Both the position numbers and the translations under genes were made by a program. Source: Rotaria sp. Silwood1 (taxonomy: Eukaryota; Rotifera; Eurotatoria; Philodinida; Philodinidae). From it: 64,000 bases of DNA. The notes beneath the pieces were generated by a model. It was given only the letters and a program-made list of their open reading frames with translations, did not search any database and was not told where the DNA came from. Below, one piece after another: positions 25,805 to 38,453 of this stretch (its first letter is position 1; each line of letters begins with the position of its first letter). Location of the stretch: the NCBI GenBank assembly GCA_905250075.1, contig CAJNOP010000374.1:133969-197968 (forward strand), written 5' to 3'.

Positions 25805-26283
25805 CAAACATACGAATACGTTGTTCACGGAAAATAAAATCTGAAACAGATGTGTTCATGTATGCTAACGAATAGGTATCACTCAACAAATTTTATTTGA
25901 ATATGAAAAATATACAACGATGTAACGTAATCAATGTTTAAGAAAGTCACCACGTATCTAAACGTTTGTTATGAATTCTAGTTTTTTTTTTCAGAAGCGA
26001 GATGTTTGAATGTTGAAAGCTATTTTCAAATCTTATCTTATAAAGTTTCATTTTGGTGAAACGTAAATATGATTTTATTTTTAATTTAATTCTTCAATTC
26101 GACAAAAACGTACGTCATAGTTCTTCTTTTAGATTTCTCTAGAATTTACAAAGATTAAATTCTTAATTGAACGTCGTGTGAAATAGTTGCTTTGCATTAA
26201 AACACAAGTTAATCAGCAAATCAAGAATATTTGATAGCAAATATCTCAGAAACTTGGGAGTAAATGATAAAAAAAATTTCTAA
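25805..26283. other. Intergenic spacer between GT8 and nucleotidyltransferase genes
   Basis: A 479-bp AT-rich spacer with no open frame or recognisable RNA. It should hold the end of the GT8 transcript and the start region of the nucleotidyltransferase gene. Confidence 0.5.
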
Positions 26284-27152
26284 ATGGAACGACAAGAAAA
26301 GATTATCAAAACTTTGGCTGAATTTTTCCGTAGAGATACCAAACGTATTCAAGGTGCAATTTTAATCGGATCATTTGGAAGAGGAGAAGGTTCACCAGCA
26401 TCCGATATTGACATTGAATTGCTCATACTAGAAGATCAACTTGATATCGATGAATTTACCAACCATCTTATACAACTATTTAAGAAAACAGAAGAATCAT
26501 TAGTTATAAAACATACAATTTGGCTTGCAGATCGACGAAAACTTGCTCTTTATCATGGACCACAACTTCTTCTTACTGAACTTTATCTTTACAGTAAGAA
26601 AATATTTCAAAAGCAAATAGTTCATTATGAAAATTTTGTTTCTTTTTATCAATTTTAGCTCAACTATCTCAATTCGATAAATATTTTCTTGGTTCTCGAA
26701 TTACTGATTTAACTAAATGTATTTTGGTTGATCGACAAGATTTAATTCGTCAACATCTCGAATATATTCTTACATTACCATATGATAATCGAGATGGTCT
26801 TATCCGTGAATTAATAGCTTCTATTCTATATCAATTAGAATCGACATCGTCTGCTAGACGACGTTGTGATGCATACAAATTCTATTTTCTTTCTAATATT
26901 ACTCTACATGAACTTGTCAGACTTGCTTATGTATTAAATGGTAAAATGGAATACAATTACAATCCTCCTAAATCTATTGTCAATCCAGATTTATCATCGA
27001 CCATGAATTTAGATAAGAGTGGATTGCATTTGAAAAATCTTATCAATCTTTTCTTAGAACAACTTGATCGAATTGAGAATATTGAAGTAATACTGGTCAA
27101 AAAAGCTCGTGATTTTTGTCAAGATCTTTTAAAACGAGATTCTTTATTGTAA
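26284..27152 (+). CDS. Nucleotidyltransferase-fold protein, bacterial type
   Basis: Exons 26284-26593 and 26659-27152 join in phase 1 across a 65-bp intron to give about 267 aa. The Pol-beta-like nucleotidyltransferase motif is complete at the front: GSFGRGEGSPASDIDIE, with helix-capping Gly29-Ser30 and metal-binding Asp41 and Asp43. The third acidic residue of the fold is not obvious. The C-terminal part is all-helical, with charged and Leu-rich segments (FLEQLDRIENIEVIL). This architecture matches stand-alone bacterial nucleotidyltransferases, which transfer NMP to small molecules, proteins or RNA. The substrate is unknown, so neither drug modification nor toxin-antitoxin activity should be assumed. 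The intron shows adaptation to the host genome. A possible AATAAA signal lies near 27250. Confidence 0.78.
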
Positions 27153-28100
27153 AAGTATTTCTTTTTAATATGAATTACAAATCGAATATGATTTTACATT
27201 TTACTGTTCTTATATGTCATATTGCACTTTAAAATTGTAATTCTTATGAATAAATATTAGAAAATAAAATTTGTAAGAACTACTATATTTGTATTATTTT
27301 ATCAATGTCAAACTTAAAAGTTCAGTTCAATAAATGAATATTGGAAGTTCAAATATTCATCAAAACACACACACACACACACGCAAAGCAACTCTCGCAC
27401 TGCAAAAGGCTTCAAAAAGATATCCAGGGAGTAAATAAAGCAACATGTAAAAGGTTCTTCAATAATTTAATTTAGCTTTCAGTTTTGACATGACTGGATT
27501 TCTACTGTTACCAGGAGTAATAATAAAAATTTGGATGTCATTTATGAACTCAGAAATAAGTCGAAGAAAAAGAAAAAATCAAGGCAAAGAAAGAAGAGCT
27601 GATGCAAAAGCAAAAAAAATAATGGAAAGACATATAAATTGAAATGACAGAGCCGTAATTCCGTTCGTCATACCATTACTGCTTTCATAAAAAACAACGA
27701 AGAGAAACTTGTACATGAGTCTTTGTTATCTAGTTGCGTTACTTAAACAACGCTTATATGAAAACCGATGAGTTCTTTAGTCTCTACTCTGATCAATACA
27801 TTTTCCTGTGCTATTACTCTTTTTTTTTGTGTTTGTTCAGTTTTAACTTACAATCGATCTATTTTTTCTTATTACTAATGTGCGATTGAACATAAGAGAA
27901 AAATATTGAAACAATCTATCAAACTGTTGTGTGTTTTGATGCACACGATAGAAGAATTTCGTCTTCAATCAATCAGATTTGTATTTTATTCTTTTGTATT
28001 ACTCTTGTGAATATAGAATAGTTTTCTATTCACATGTCTATTATTTTATTTTCAGGTTTCTTTTTACTTCGTTTAATATCAATCAAGAAAAATATTCCTC
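27153..28100. other. Intergenic region with a short AC microsatellite
   Basis: No supported gene. A perfect (CA)n run of about nine units lies at 27364-27381. The last 45 bases before the calcium-sensor ATG follow a splice-acceptor-like TTTTCAG (AG at 28054-28055). Confidence 0.55.
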
Positions 28101-29122
28101 ATGGGAAACAGCGTCCCTCTCGAAGGTGGAACATCTAAAGAATTAACTTCACGAGGTTTCCTCTAGTCTTGTTTATATATTAATTTAATAAAAACAAAAA
28201 GAATTATATTTAGATATTGCTATACTAAAAAAAAGATCGAGACTTAGCGAAGACGGTAAGAAAATATTATCAACAAATCATATCATGCATTTTTGTTTGT
28301 TCTTCTCTTTCAGAAATTAGAGATTTGCACTGTGTAAGTGTTACATATTATTATTAGATTCTAAGTTCTTTCACATTTTCTATTTTTTCAATGTTTTTTT
28401 TTAGGCTTTTTGGAATGATTTTCCAACAGGTAGATTAGACAAAGCAGGATTTGTAAAATATTACGAAGAAATAAAAGATGACAAAGATAAAACAAGTGTC
28501 TTGTGCGAGTATGTCAATGTAACTTTTTACACAAGATTTTGAATTTTTTTTTTCTTTTGCTTATAAAAGTCATGTATTTGCTATTTTTGATAAAAATCAT
28601 GATGGTACAATTGATTTTAATGAATTCTTATTGGCTGTTGCAGTGAGTGCACCACATGATATAGATAGTCATCTTGATTATGTTTTCGAAATGTGAGAAT
28701 ATTTCATAACATTTTCTCTTAATCAAAAAGAATTCTTATCACTATTTAGGTGTGATGTTTCAGGTGACGGAAGAGTAGATGTCAATGAATTAGCTGCTTT
28801 TCTCTCGGCTTCAGTATGATTTTTTTTTAAAATTTTTTTGTTCTTCAAACTTAGTTTTTTTTTATTAAAATATGCATTAATTCTGTTTTATTTTTAGTTA
28901 ACTATCGTAGGTAGAACTGATCAAAAAGATCATCTTGATCCGAAAAAGTTAGCAGCTAGTATATTCAATACACTTGGTATTGATGAAGACAAAAAATTAA
29001 CCAAAGAAGAATTTATCAAAGGGTACATTTGAATATTTTCCTTCTCTATTATTATGAATAGTTCAAAGTTTAGATGTAAACGCACTCCAAATCTTCGTGA
29101 GCTCTTTGGAGGTGGCAGATGA
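28101..29122 (+). CDS. Neuronal calcium sensor family EF-hand protein, N-myristoylation signal
   Basis: Eight exons: 28101-28155, 28214-28255, 28314-28333, 28405-28508, 28570-28692, 28750-28813, 28898-29022, 29074-29122; 193 aa, the usual NCS length (about 190). It begins MGNSV, a good N-myristoylation signal. EF1 is degenerate (DFPTG at 44-48, as NCS proteins carry a crippled first hand with CPxG; here the Cys is Phe). EF2 (81-92, DKNHDGTIDFNE) and EF3 (117-128, DVSGDGRVDVNE) are canonical calcium-binding loops. EF4 (163-174) has Gly in place of the first Asp and is probably weak. The family couples calcium to receptors, channels or lipid kinases at membranes through a myristoyl switch. Subfamily (NCS-1, VILIP or recoverin) is not decided. 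Confidence 0.88.
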
Positions 29123-31372
29123 ATTTCAAATTCAAAATCATCTTATCCATATATACAAGGACATTGATTTTTCTGAACTTCAGCTTATTTCATTTTCTTT
29201 TCTTTTATGATATAAGTCGTCATGTTTACGTTAGCATACATATTCTATAACTTGAAATAAAACTCAACTGTTTGTCTTATACTGCATTCCATATATTTTA
29301 TATGTTAAATAGACAAAATTTGCTTAGCTAACGTTATTAAGCAATGGAAAATTTTCGTGTTTGTATTGATTATTCAAATATTCAATATAATTTTTAAATC
29401 ATAAGAATTCTTGTGAAATCTAAACAAAATGAGGATCAAATCATTTATTGAATCATATAAGTCTACTGTAATAAAGAGTTGGATATTCATTACTTTAATA
29501 AATAAGCAAAAAGTATGAGCTTTTTCATTTTGATACTCTTTGAACATTAATCTATTTATACGAAAACAAATTCCATTGAAAATAAGAATTCATTTGGTTT
29601 CAACTAATACGATTCATAATAATTTTTCATTGATGAATTCTCAGAAACATCATACGTTTTCAAAGACTCAAATGCTATTATTACATAACCATAGTGAATC
29701 ATAGAAGACAAATCATATTCTTCATACTAAAAAAATATGACGTTGCTGCTATGCTTATTCATAGGTATTTTTATGAAATAAGATTTACTGATCGTTTCAA
29801 AAGGAAAAGAAGTGTTTTTGAAATAGCAAACGAATAAGAACATTGCTAAGTTGATGGTGAGACCCAATAAAGGTAGACGACAAAAAAATTTCACATTTTT
29901 AGGAATAATTATAACATACCATATCGTCATGGTCATATTTCGTACGATTTTCATCACGTGAAAAATAAATCACATGATAAGACGAAGTATTTTGTTGTCT
30001 CAGTGCCTAGTGTGCAATGGTAAAGGGAAAAGCCATGATTCATCTATATGATTAGGATAAATACATGATTTGTGACAGATTTATCAAACACATTTACGTA
30101 GTTCATTTATCAAGAATGACATAACCGATAAGTTTTTCTATCATTCTCATTTGCGTTTTTTAATTACAAACTCAAAAGTCATATATTTGACTGCTTATCT
30201 GGTATAGAATTAATTTAGTGCTCAAATTCAATATCATCCCTTGGTTTCATCAAATAAGTTAAACATCCAATCTGCTTCAACTACTCGAGCTCGCATTTCA
30301 TAAGCATTTAATTATTTCAGCTGAAGGACATCATATAGGTATAGAAGAAATTCGATGTCTCAGCGGAGTAAATTAATATAAGAAACTGTAATATGAAACG
30401 GATACTATTTAAATTTTATAACTATAGCAGTGGCGGATTTAGGGGGGGCGCTTGGGGCGATCGCCCCCATTCGAAAAAAAAATTTTCGATTTTTCCCAGC
30501 AGAAAAGACTTAAAAATAGAGTGCATACTACTACTAATGAACTTCAAAACCCGATTTTTGGTCAAAATCGCCCCATATCAAAAAAATCCTAGATCCGCCG
30601 CTGAACTATAGTCATGTATTAAAGTCTTCTATTTTATGGTTTTTAGAACTTAATAATGACCATTTTATAATATAAGTAAGAGTTACTTCCTTTACCTGTA
30701 CTTAGACATAGTTATAACACAATTTGTCTTACTGCTCTATCATTTCTTTTGTAAGAGTAATTTTTTGAAATTAAGACTTAAATGCAGTTGTTAGATCGTT
30801 TCTCTTGATAGTACAAGAGTGACATCTAATATTACTTGTGCTGAGCTCATATCGTCTAAGGAACTATTAACTTACAAATATTTTTCAAATCTTTATATCC
30901 TGAGTTTAGAATATCTGACAAGATCTTCTTTCAAACGTCTTATAAGGATTTAATACTTTTCGAGAAAACCTATCAATATTACGAATATGATTCTTCATAT
31001 AATACTTCAATGGGAAAAAGAAACGCAATTTTCCATAAAACCAAAAATAGATGGCTTGCAAAAGTTACAATTGGTCATATGATTTTTGTTTTTGAGATTT
31101 ATCAGTCGTTTTTTAAACAAAAACAAAGATCTTATTGGCTTTTTGTAACTTATGATTTAATAATAGTATATACAAGACTGCTTGTTTGCAATCTTGTAAT
31201 TTTATCATGGTTGTTTTTGCTGGATAGACTAGACCAACATGTCATCGTCAAAGAGGTATTTTCTGATTGGTTGATGTTCTTCAAGCATTATGGTAGCTTT
31301 CTCTCATTTAATATGCAATCTGCTGATGCATGACAGCACAACGTTCTTTTTACATTAGTTTTTGTTTTGATT
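29123..31372. other. Intergenic region containing a hAT-like MITE
   Basis: No protein gene is supported. The left end is the 3' UTR of the calcium sensor (possible AATAAAA near 29258). A 176-bp transposon lies at 30428-30603. A 107-codon open stretch at 31010-31333 has no recognisable domain and is probably chance. An acceptor-like ACATTAG (AG at 31357-31358) sits 14 nt before the KCMF1 start. Confidence 0.5.
30428..30603. mobile_element. hAT-like MITE with 8-bp target-site duplication
   Basis: Imperfect 16-bp terminal inverted repeats: CAGTGGCGGATTTAGG at the left and the reverse complement of CAGCGGCGGATCTAGG at the right (14 of 16 identical). The element is flanked on both sides by the same 8-mer, AACTATAG (30420-30427 and 30604-30611). 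An 8-bp duplication together with CAG-start termini is characteristic of hAT transposons. The 176-bp body has no coding capacity and contains the palindrome GGGGCGATCGCCCC. It is a non-autonomous element. The intact duplication and high terminal identity suggest a fairly recent insertion. Confidence 0.92.
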
Positions 31373-32706
31373 ATGTCAGCCCATGAAGGTGTCAGTTGTG
31401 ACGCATGTGGTAAAAGTAATTTTCGTTCGAAACAATTCAAATGTCTAATTTGCTATGATTATGATTTGTGTTCCACATGCTACGAACAAGGTGAAACATC
31501 CAGTCATCATACAAGAGAACATCCTATGCAATGTAAATTATTTTTGTTCAACTATAAAATATTTTAATAATACATTATTATTTTATTTAAGGTATTTTAA
31601 CACGTCAAGATTTTGATTTATATTATCAGGGTGAACGATGTACATCAGAGTATCCTCAATCATTAACTTGTCCATTTTGTGGTGAGATGGGTTTAACATT
31701 ACCATTTCTTAATGAATCATCTTCATCGAATGATCATCATATAGAAAATATTGATTTATTTCAACATCTTCAAATAAAACATGGTAAAACTCAACAATTA
31801 TATGAAGTTATTTGTCCAATATGTGCTGCTATGGTTAATGGTGAACCAAATTTAGTTACTGCAGATCTTATATCACATATAACTAATGATCATCAGGATC
31901 CACAAGGAAACACACCATCATCAGCTGGGGGAGAAACACATACTTATTCAAGACAATCATCATCGACTAGAGATTATAATTTTGGTATTGATTCTGGAAT
32001 TCGTGCTGGTTTTCGACGTGGATCATTAAGAACAACTATTCGACGAGGTGCATTAGGAAGAGGTAATGAACCTGTAAGTCAACATATTCTAATTGATACA
32101 TCATCAGGATTACCTACATCTGCTAATGGAAATGATCCAATTACTAATTTATTAACACAATTATCAAATGTACGACGATTAGCAGCAGTTAATAATAATA
32201 TGAGCAATACTAATAGTTCATTAACATCTTCACCAAATACAATTAATATTCAAACACTTACTCGTCAACAATATGAACGTGAACGTCTTCGTGCAGCCGG
32301 ACGTTCTTATCACTATCAGCAATCTAATAATCCCCAGCAACAATCAATACCTACATCTAATGTTGTCCCATCTGTTGAAAGTGATTTTTTCGATTCACTT
32401 TATTCATCAGCTCTTTTAACTGATCCATCTACTTTGTCTACTAATAATCATCAAGCTTGGACACGCATTATTACTCAACAACAATCTACACCCGAACAAC
32501 AATCACAAACTTCATCCAAAACAAAAACTTCTACAGCAACCAATTCGGAATCTGATCCTTCATTATTACGACAAATGTGTGATCAATCTACTTCGTCCTC
32601 TTTAATTCAATCAAATTCAACAGTAATGCAATCATCAAAGAAAAAAAATGATTTTGTGCAAAATCTACTTCTTTCTAGTTTTGCTTATTTGATTAATGAT
32701 AAATGA
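31373..32706 (+). CDS. KCMF1: KCMF1-like ZZ-type zinc-finger E3 ubiquitin ligase
   Basis: Exons 31373-31532 and 31592-32706 join in phase 1; 424 aa (human KCMF1 is about 380). It begins MSAHEGVSCDAC, as KCMF1 orthologues do, so the ATG at 31373 is preferred over the in-frame TTG just upstream. The ZZ zinc finger is at 4-54, with Cys9, Cys12, Cys24, Cys27, Cys33, Cys36, His46 and His50. After ILTRQDFDLYYQGE come two C2H2-type segments, TCPFCGEMG...HLQIKH and VICPICAAM...HITNDH. The long C-terminal half is Ser/Thr/Gln/Asn-rich. KCMF1 works with UBR4 in ubiquitin-dependent and lysosomal degradation. The second exon contains about 87 percent of the coding sequence. Confidence 0.93.
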
Positions 32707-32980
32707 TTTTAGTAAGATAGTTATTTATGTACACCGATGATTTTTTTCTTTCTTTTTTATTCACCTGACATCAATAGTCACCATTTATTTTGATTAATTT
32801 CAGATATAACATAATTTTTTTCCGTTCTGTATTCAACTTGTTTCTCTTCATATTGTGACTGAAAACAAAACTGCACGTAAGTGTAAAAAAAAAATAAAGA
32901 AAAACTTACTTAAATTAATAGCATCTATTGATGGTTTTAAGCTCTGTTTCTACTAAACAAACAAAAACAATTGAAAAAAA

Positions 32981-35900
32981 ATGAACAGTATTCATATTGA
33001 AATAACCATTGTCCTTAGTATTTTTATTGTTCTTGTTCCTTTTATCAATTGCGATTATTCGGCCGGTACTCCAAATGAAGACGATCTCTTTACTATTAAT
33101 ATTACTATGAATAATTATGAAACAAAACAGGTTTACATCTACTCATAAAAAAAATTGTTTTTTTGTTTTCATCTGTAAATGTTTACATCGTTTTTTTTTC
33201 CTAGGAAGATGAATATGCATTTCGTCAATATAGATTACCCGATGAAGAATTATTCATTGGTATGTTAATAATTTTTTTTTTTATTAGTTATAGAGTGATG
33301 AATAATTTTCAATTCAGTTGGATATTCACCATTGATCAATATGAATTCAGCTCATCATATGCTTACATATGCTTGTTCACAACCAGGTTCTGATAAACCA
33401 TTCTGGTTTGTTTCTGTTGTTATTTTTTCCTATGATGCCTTTTGAGATTGATTTATTTTATGTAGGACTGGAGGTGGGCCATGCAATAGTGAACAAATGA
33501 TTATTCATGGATGGGGTCGAAATGCACCTCCAATGACATTACCGAAAGGTATACTTGATTTTATTAACATAATTAAAACGAGAGACAGTTTATATTGTAC
33601 AATTTAGATGTCGGTATCGCTGTCGGACGTAATACTCCATATAAATATATTGTTGTTAATATTCATTATTTTGCAATTTTGAAAAATGATAATTCTGGAA
33701 ATCAATTAATTATGACTCGAAAACCGTAAGATCAAATTGGTTCCAATAAAATATTCACTTTTTTTTTTCATAAAATGATGTTGTATTCTAGATGTAAATA
33801 TCATGCAGGTGTCATGTTAAGTGGTACCAATGAGATTTATCTGAAACCAAAAACACAAAGTAAGAAAAATGAAGAAAGTGATTCGTTCTTTATTTATATA
33901 ATGTAACGTTAAATGAAATTCGTAAAATGTATCTTTCATCTCGTTTTAGCTATTCGAACTTCTTTTTCATGTCAATACAACGGACCACCGATTTCTATCT
34001 TTGCTGCTCGTGTTCATGCTCATCAATGGGGTTTGTAGTTTTTTTTGTTCTCCCTACAAATATGTTTCTATTCATATGTTGTAATAGCACGAGTTAATTC
34101 GTTATATCGAGTGCGTGACGGAAAAATTTCACAAATTGTCAAAGGTGATCCACAATGGCCTCAATCATTCTATCCACTTCCATCAGCTGTTGAAATTCGA
34201 AAAAATGATTATATTATTGGTCAATGTGTCTACGATAATAATGATGATAGAATTATTACTGTTGGGTACGTTGTTTTCTTTTTTAGAATATATAGAATGT
34301 TGAAAAAAAATCATAATCATCTAATAAATGCATATTATACAACTAGTTGAATCTAAAATTTGTTTTTTAGTTTTCTATTTGAAACAAAAGATGCGTAATC
34401 ATTTTATTAAAGATCAAGTATATTAGAATTCAAGAGAATCGATAGCACTTTTAATTGTAACACAAACAAATAAAGTTTTGTTCGATGTTTACTTGAATTA
34501 TTATTGATATTATTGGCAGTTTTACGTATTTTAAATGCATTGAACTATAGTGAGATTCTTCAAAACGAGTTATTTGTGACTTCTCGAAAATTTTAATATA
34601 CATGAAAATGAGTGTGTTAGCATATATTATAATTCATCTGTCACAAAAACTGATACTTTTCTTTCTTTTCGTCAGAGTATATAAGAATAAGTGTTTAGTA
34701 GAGTCACAATGTAAGATTTTAATGATATGAAATTCATAATAATGATGAAAATTCGAGAAAATATTTCTATGCATTTGTTACGTGATTATGACTTTTGAAC
34801 ACTCTGGATTTATAATATAGTATTTATTGAAATACTAGAGGAACGCATAACGATGAAATGTGCAATGTATATGCGATGTATTCATATGAACCATCAAAAA
34901 CATCAGATGATGAAACAAAAAGTGAACCACCTCCAATTCAAATGTGTTGGGGTAATGCAGTTAACCACGTGGCAAGGTAAATTATTTAAAACTAATTTAA
35001 CTAAGTAAAGAATTAAATAAAAAAAAATGACTAGTCATTGGGCTTCATAAAATGTCTTATACTAGAAGTAATGAGTATTAAATTATTGTAGATAGTGCTT
35101 TTGTTTTTGAATCGATAAAACGCAACAAACTTTACTTTTATTTTATTCGCTAAAAGAAGTTAGAGTCGATCTAACTAGCTACGGTTTTTCAGGGTACTTC
35201 GTTCTCAAGTCTTGATTATTTCGATAGCATAGCAATAATTCTTATTTCAATAGTATAATATGGCTTAAGAGTCATAAAAAAACGATAAATAATCGAATAA
35301 TATACTTTTTTGAAAATATGATCCAAAAAAAAATGTCATTTCCCGTTAGCGACATATAGATCTACGTTTACATTTACGAAAGAATCACCCGAATTGATAC
35401 CTTACATTTGAGATGAGGCCCCAGTCATAACTTAGGACTTGTTGAAACTATAAGAAATCTATAAGGATTTTTCTCCAGGCGCTGTCTTTTTGTAGTTATG
35501 ATTATTACACTGGATTTGTCACCTTTGGCACGATATTTAAACATATTGTGTCAAAGATATTAAAAAAACTCAGTGTAACGGCTATCACTCTAAAAGTGCA
35601 GTGCATTGCGAAGAGACCTTCTAGGTTTCTTCTAGTCTCAACAGACGCTACGTAATGACTGGAGTTTCATCTCAAACATAAGGTATCATGTCGAGTAGTT
35701 TCCTTGTTAGCAAAACATGTTACAGTAATTATTCTAAAACCTTTGAAAATAGAATCTGTCTTTATATCATATTCATATTTAAATAATTCTATGTTTTTTG
35801 TTTAGTCTTATTCCACCAGACAGTGAAATTCCTCCGCTTAAACCAGCTGATATTGGTGGAATACATAATGGTCATCATGCTCATGCTGAACATGCAATGA

Positions 35901-38453
35901 ATTCATTTACGGGTAATATTAATGTTATAATTTTTCTTTGTTTGTTTTTAATAATAAGATAAATGTCGGAATGTAATTAGTAAATGATGATCAATTCTAT
36001 GAAGATTATATGGATGAAATCGAAAATATGCGTCATCGTCATCGAGGAACAAATAATTTTGATGTAAATAAAATCTTATCACATCTTGGTTTACCAGAAT
36101 ATGAATATGTTGATGCACAAAATTATGATTATTTATTACCAAATCATTTAACATATGGAAAAGGACAAACAGTAAAATTGCATAATGCAAAATTAATGAG
36201 ATGTGAGAATTGAATATTGTCGTTTGTTTGTCTCGTCCATTGTATTGCTTTATTTTGCATGAAAAAATTTTTATTAATTATAAAAAACATCGAAAATTGA
36301 TACGAGTTTCTTTTTTTTCGTAATTTTAGCTAATCTATATAAAAATGTTGAAAATTGGCCTGATGTTAAATCATTGCCAGCTCAACTTGGTCAAATCGGT
36401 GGCATTGCATTAAATAATGCAAATAATGAACTTATTGTATTTCATCGTGGATCTCGAAAATGGGAATTTAAGTAATGTTAAAATTTTTTTCCAATGATTA
36501 ATTTCTTTCTTTTTGTTTATTTGTAACAATAGATATTTTGATGGATACCGTTTTCGTAATGAAAATTTCGGTCCAATTGAAGATGATGTTCTTATTCATG
36601 TTGATACACGTACAGGACAAACAAAATATCGATGGGGTGCTAAAAAATTTTATATGCCACATGGATTAACAATAGATCATGAAGGAAATTTTTGGTTGAC
36701 TGATGTTGCTATGCATCAAGTATTTATGTTTAAACCAAATGATTTAAATCATCCAGCATTGGTTGTTGGAGAAATGTTTCAACATGGTTCAGGACCAAGT
36801 CAACTTTGTCGACCAGCTGATGTTGCTGTTATGAAAAATGGAGATTTTTTTGTTGCCGATGGGTAAATACTATGAAAAGGAAAAAAAAGACATTCACAAA
36901 AATTTATATTTCATTTTTTGATAGCTACTGCAATAGTCGTATTATTAAATTTAATCGCAAAGGAGAATATATTACTGAATGGGGTTCACCAATGACAGGA
37001 AAGCTTGATAGTAAGTTTTATTAATTTCATAACTAAATACGTATTTTTTTCTGCATGATAAACAATATTATTGATTTTGACATAAACAAATCGATTCTCA
37101 CAAGTTTAATTATAACTTTAAGTTGAATGATTAAAAAATTAAAAATTCGTGTTACTGATGGGGTTTTAAATTTGATGAATATAAATACAAAGAAAAAAAA
37201 ACCTTATTCGATTATTCTGAGAATTGATTTGATTGAAAGAAGAAAATAAAAATAACTATGTCATTCATCTGACTGAATTGAATTCTTTTGAAATGCTTCA
37301 TTAGAATTTATTTATTTGTTTTTAAAAAAATCTATTAAATCTTTATAGATGATGGTTTTCCAATGCCTAATGAATGGAATATTGTTCATTCAATAGCATT
37401 GAATGAAGATGCACAATTATTGTGTGGTGCTGATCGAGAAAATTTTCGTATTCAATGTTTTAATTCAAATACAGGAGAATTTCAACGACAAATACGTGTT
37501 GAAAAAAAAGAAACGATTGGTGCAATATATGCTATTGAATTTGCACCAAATACAAATGGTTTGATATCTATAAGATAAATAAAAAATTTAACTAAAATAT
37601 ATTGTATAATTTTATTTAGGAACAATTTTATTTGCTGTTACCGGTGGAGAACAAACATTGAACAAAAAAGTTTATATGATTGATGCACAAAATGGAGATA
37701 TATTAACATCATTTGATTCAAATCCAGTAAGTTCATTTATAATTAATGTTAAAAAAATACAATGAATGATTTTTCTTTTTTTTTATAAAAGAATTTAAAT
37801 TCTCCACATGATATAACTGTATCAGCTAACGCTCGTGAAATTTATGTTGGTGAATTAGCAACATCACCTAGTAATGCTTTACATAAATTTGAGTTATCAA
37901 CACCAAAAGGTAAAGAAAAAAAAAGAAAAGAAAAGATTCATTTCCTTTTATTCTTCAATTTATATTTCCATTTATTAGATCTTCCGACACAAACATTCAG
38001 TAAACGAATTAATTTCAGTGATAAAAATTTTCGTATTTCTATAATTATAATGGCTGCCTTCGCCATTCCTATTCTTGTTTCTGTGATTATTGGATGTATT
38101 GTTCGAATAAAGAATAAACGTATGAAAGCTTACTCTTTTCAAACAAACATTTTCAATATAATGTTTATTTCTTTTTAGGTAAACTTCATCGTTTGAATGT
38201 ACTCCTCAATGATGTGGAAAATCATGATACTAGTAGTAGTTCATTTTTTAGTAATTGGAATAATCGACGAAAAGGTTTTAATAAAATAGAAGCATATTCT
38301 GATGGGGAGAATGAACCATTAGATACTCATATTGCTGGTGATTCAAATAATAATTCTGGTGATGAAACAATAACTACTACAACAAAACAAAAATCAACAT
38401 CATTTAATAATAAAAAGGATACTCGGCAATTTAAAATGGGTGACAGTCTTTAA
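32981..38453 (+). CDS. PAM: Bifunctional peptidylglycine alpha-amidating monooxygenase (PHM + PAL), membrane-anchored
   Basis: Nineteen exons: 32981-33130, 33205-33259, 33318-33405, 33466-33548, 33608-33725, 33792-33859, 33950-34030, 34088-34265, 34839-34976, 35806-35912, 35981-36202, 36330-36471, 36533-36862, 36925-37010, 37349-37558, 37620-37726, 37792-37909, 37979-38119, 38179-38453; 898 aa. It makes C-terminally amidated neuropeptides in secretory granules. A signal peptide covers about 1-28. In the PHM domain, copper A ligands are His81, His82 and His145, and copper B ligands are His210, His212 and Met281. The PAL domain (about 420-750) is an NHL-type propeller with HGLTID, PADVAV, NSRI, and an SPHDI motif near its end. 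One transmembrane helix (about 780-802) and a roughly 95-residue polar tail follow. Fused PHM-PAL is as in vertebrates; insects have separate PHM and PAL genes. The 829-bp intron 9 holds a long inverted repeat. Confidence 0.94.
35396..35687. mobile_element. Inverted-repeat element (MITE-like) inside PAM intron 9
   Basis: The segment 35396-35428, beginning GATACCTTA and ending CCAGTCAT, matches the reverse complement of 35655-35687 at 28 of 33 positions. Weaker inverted similarity continues inward for roughly another 50 bases (TTGTTGAAACTATAAGAAA against the complement of TTTCTTCTAGTCTCAACAG). Total length is 292 bp with no coding capacity. It explains why this intron (34977-35805) is about ten times longer than most neighbouring introns. 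No target-site duplication was found, so the superfamily is unknown and the element is probably old. Confidence 0.7.

Noticed and set aside
27720..27742. TCTTTGTTATCTAGTTG resembles miR-9.
   Set aside because: One G is missing within the seed and no complementary arm forms a convincing hairpin.
31010..31333. 107-codon open frame upstream of KCMF1.
   Set aside because: Hydrophobic/Phe-rich random-looking sequence with no splice or domain evidence.
31367..31372. Upstream in-frame TTG as a start for KCMF1.
   Set aside because: The ATG at 31373 gives the MSxHEGVSCDAC start typical of KCMF1; non-ATG starts are not expected here.
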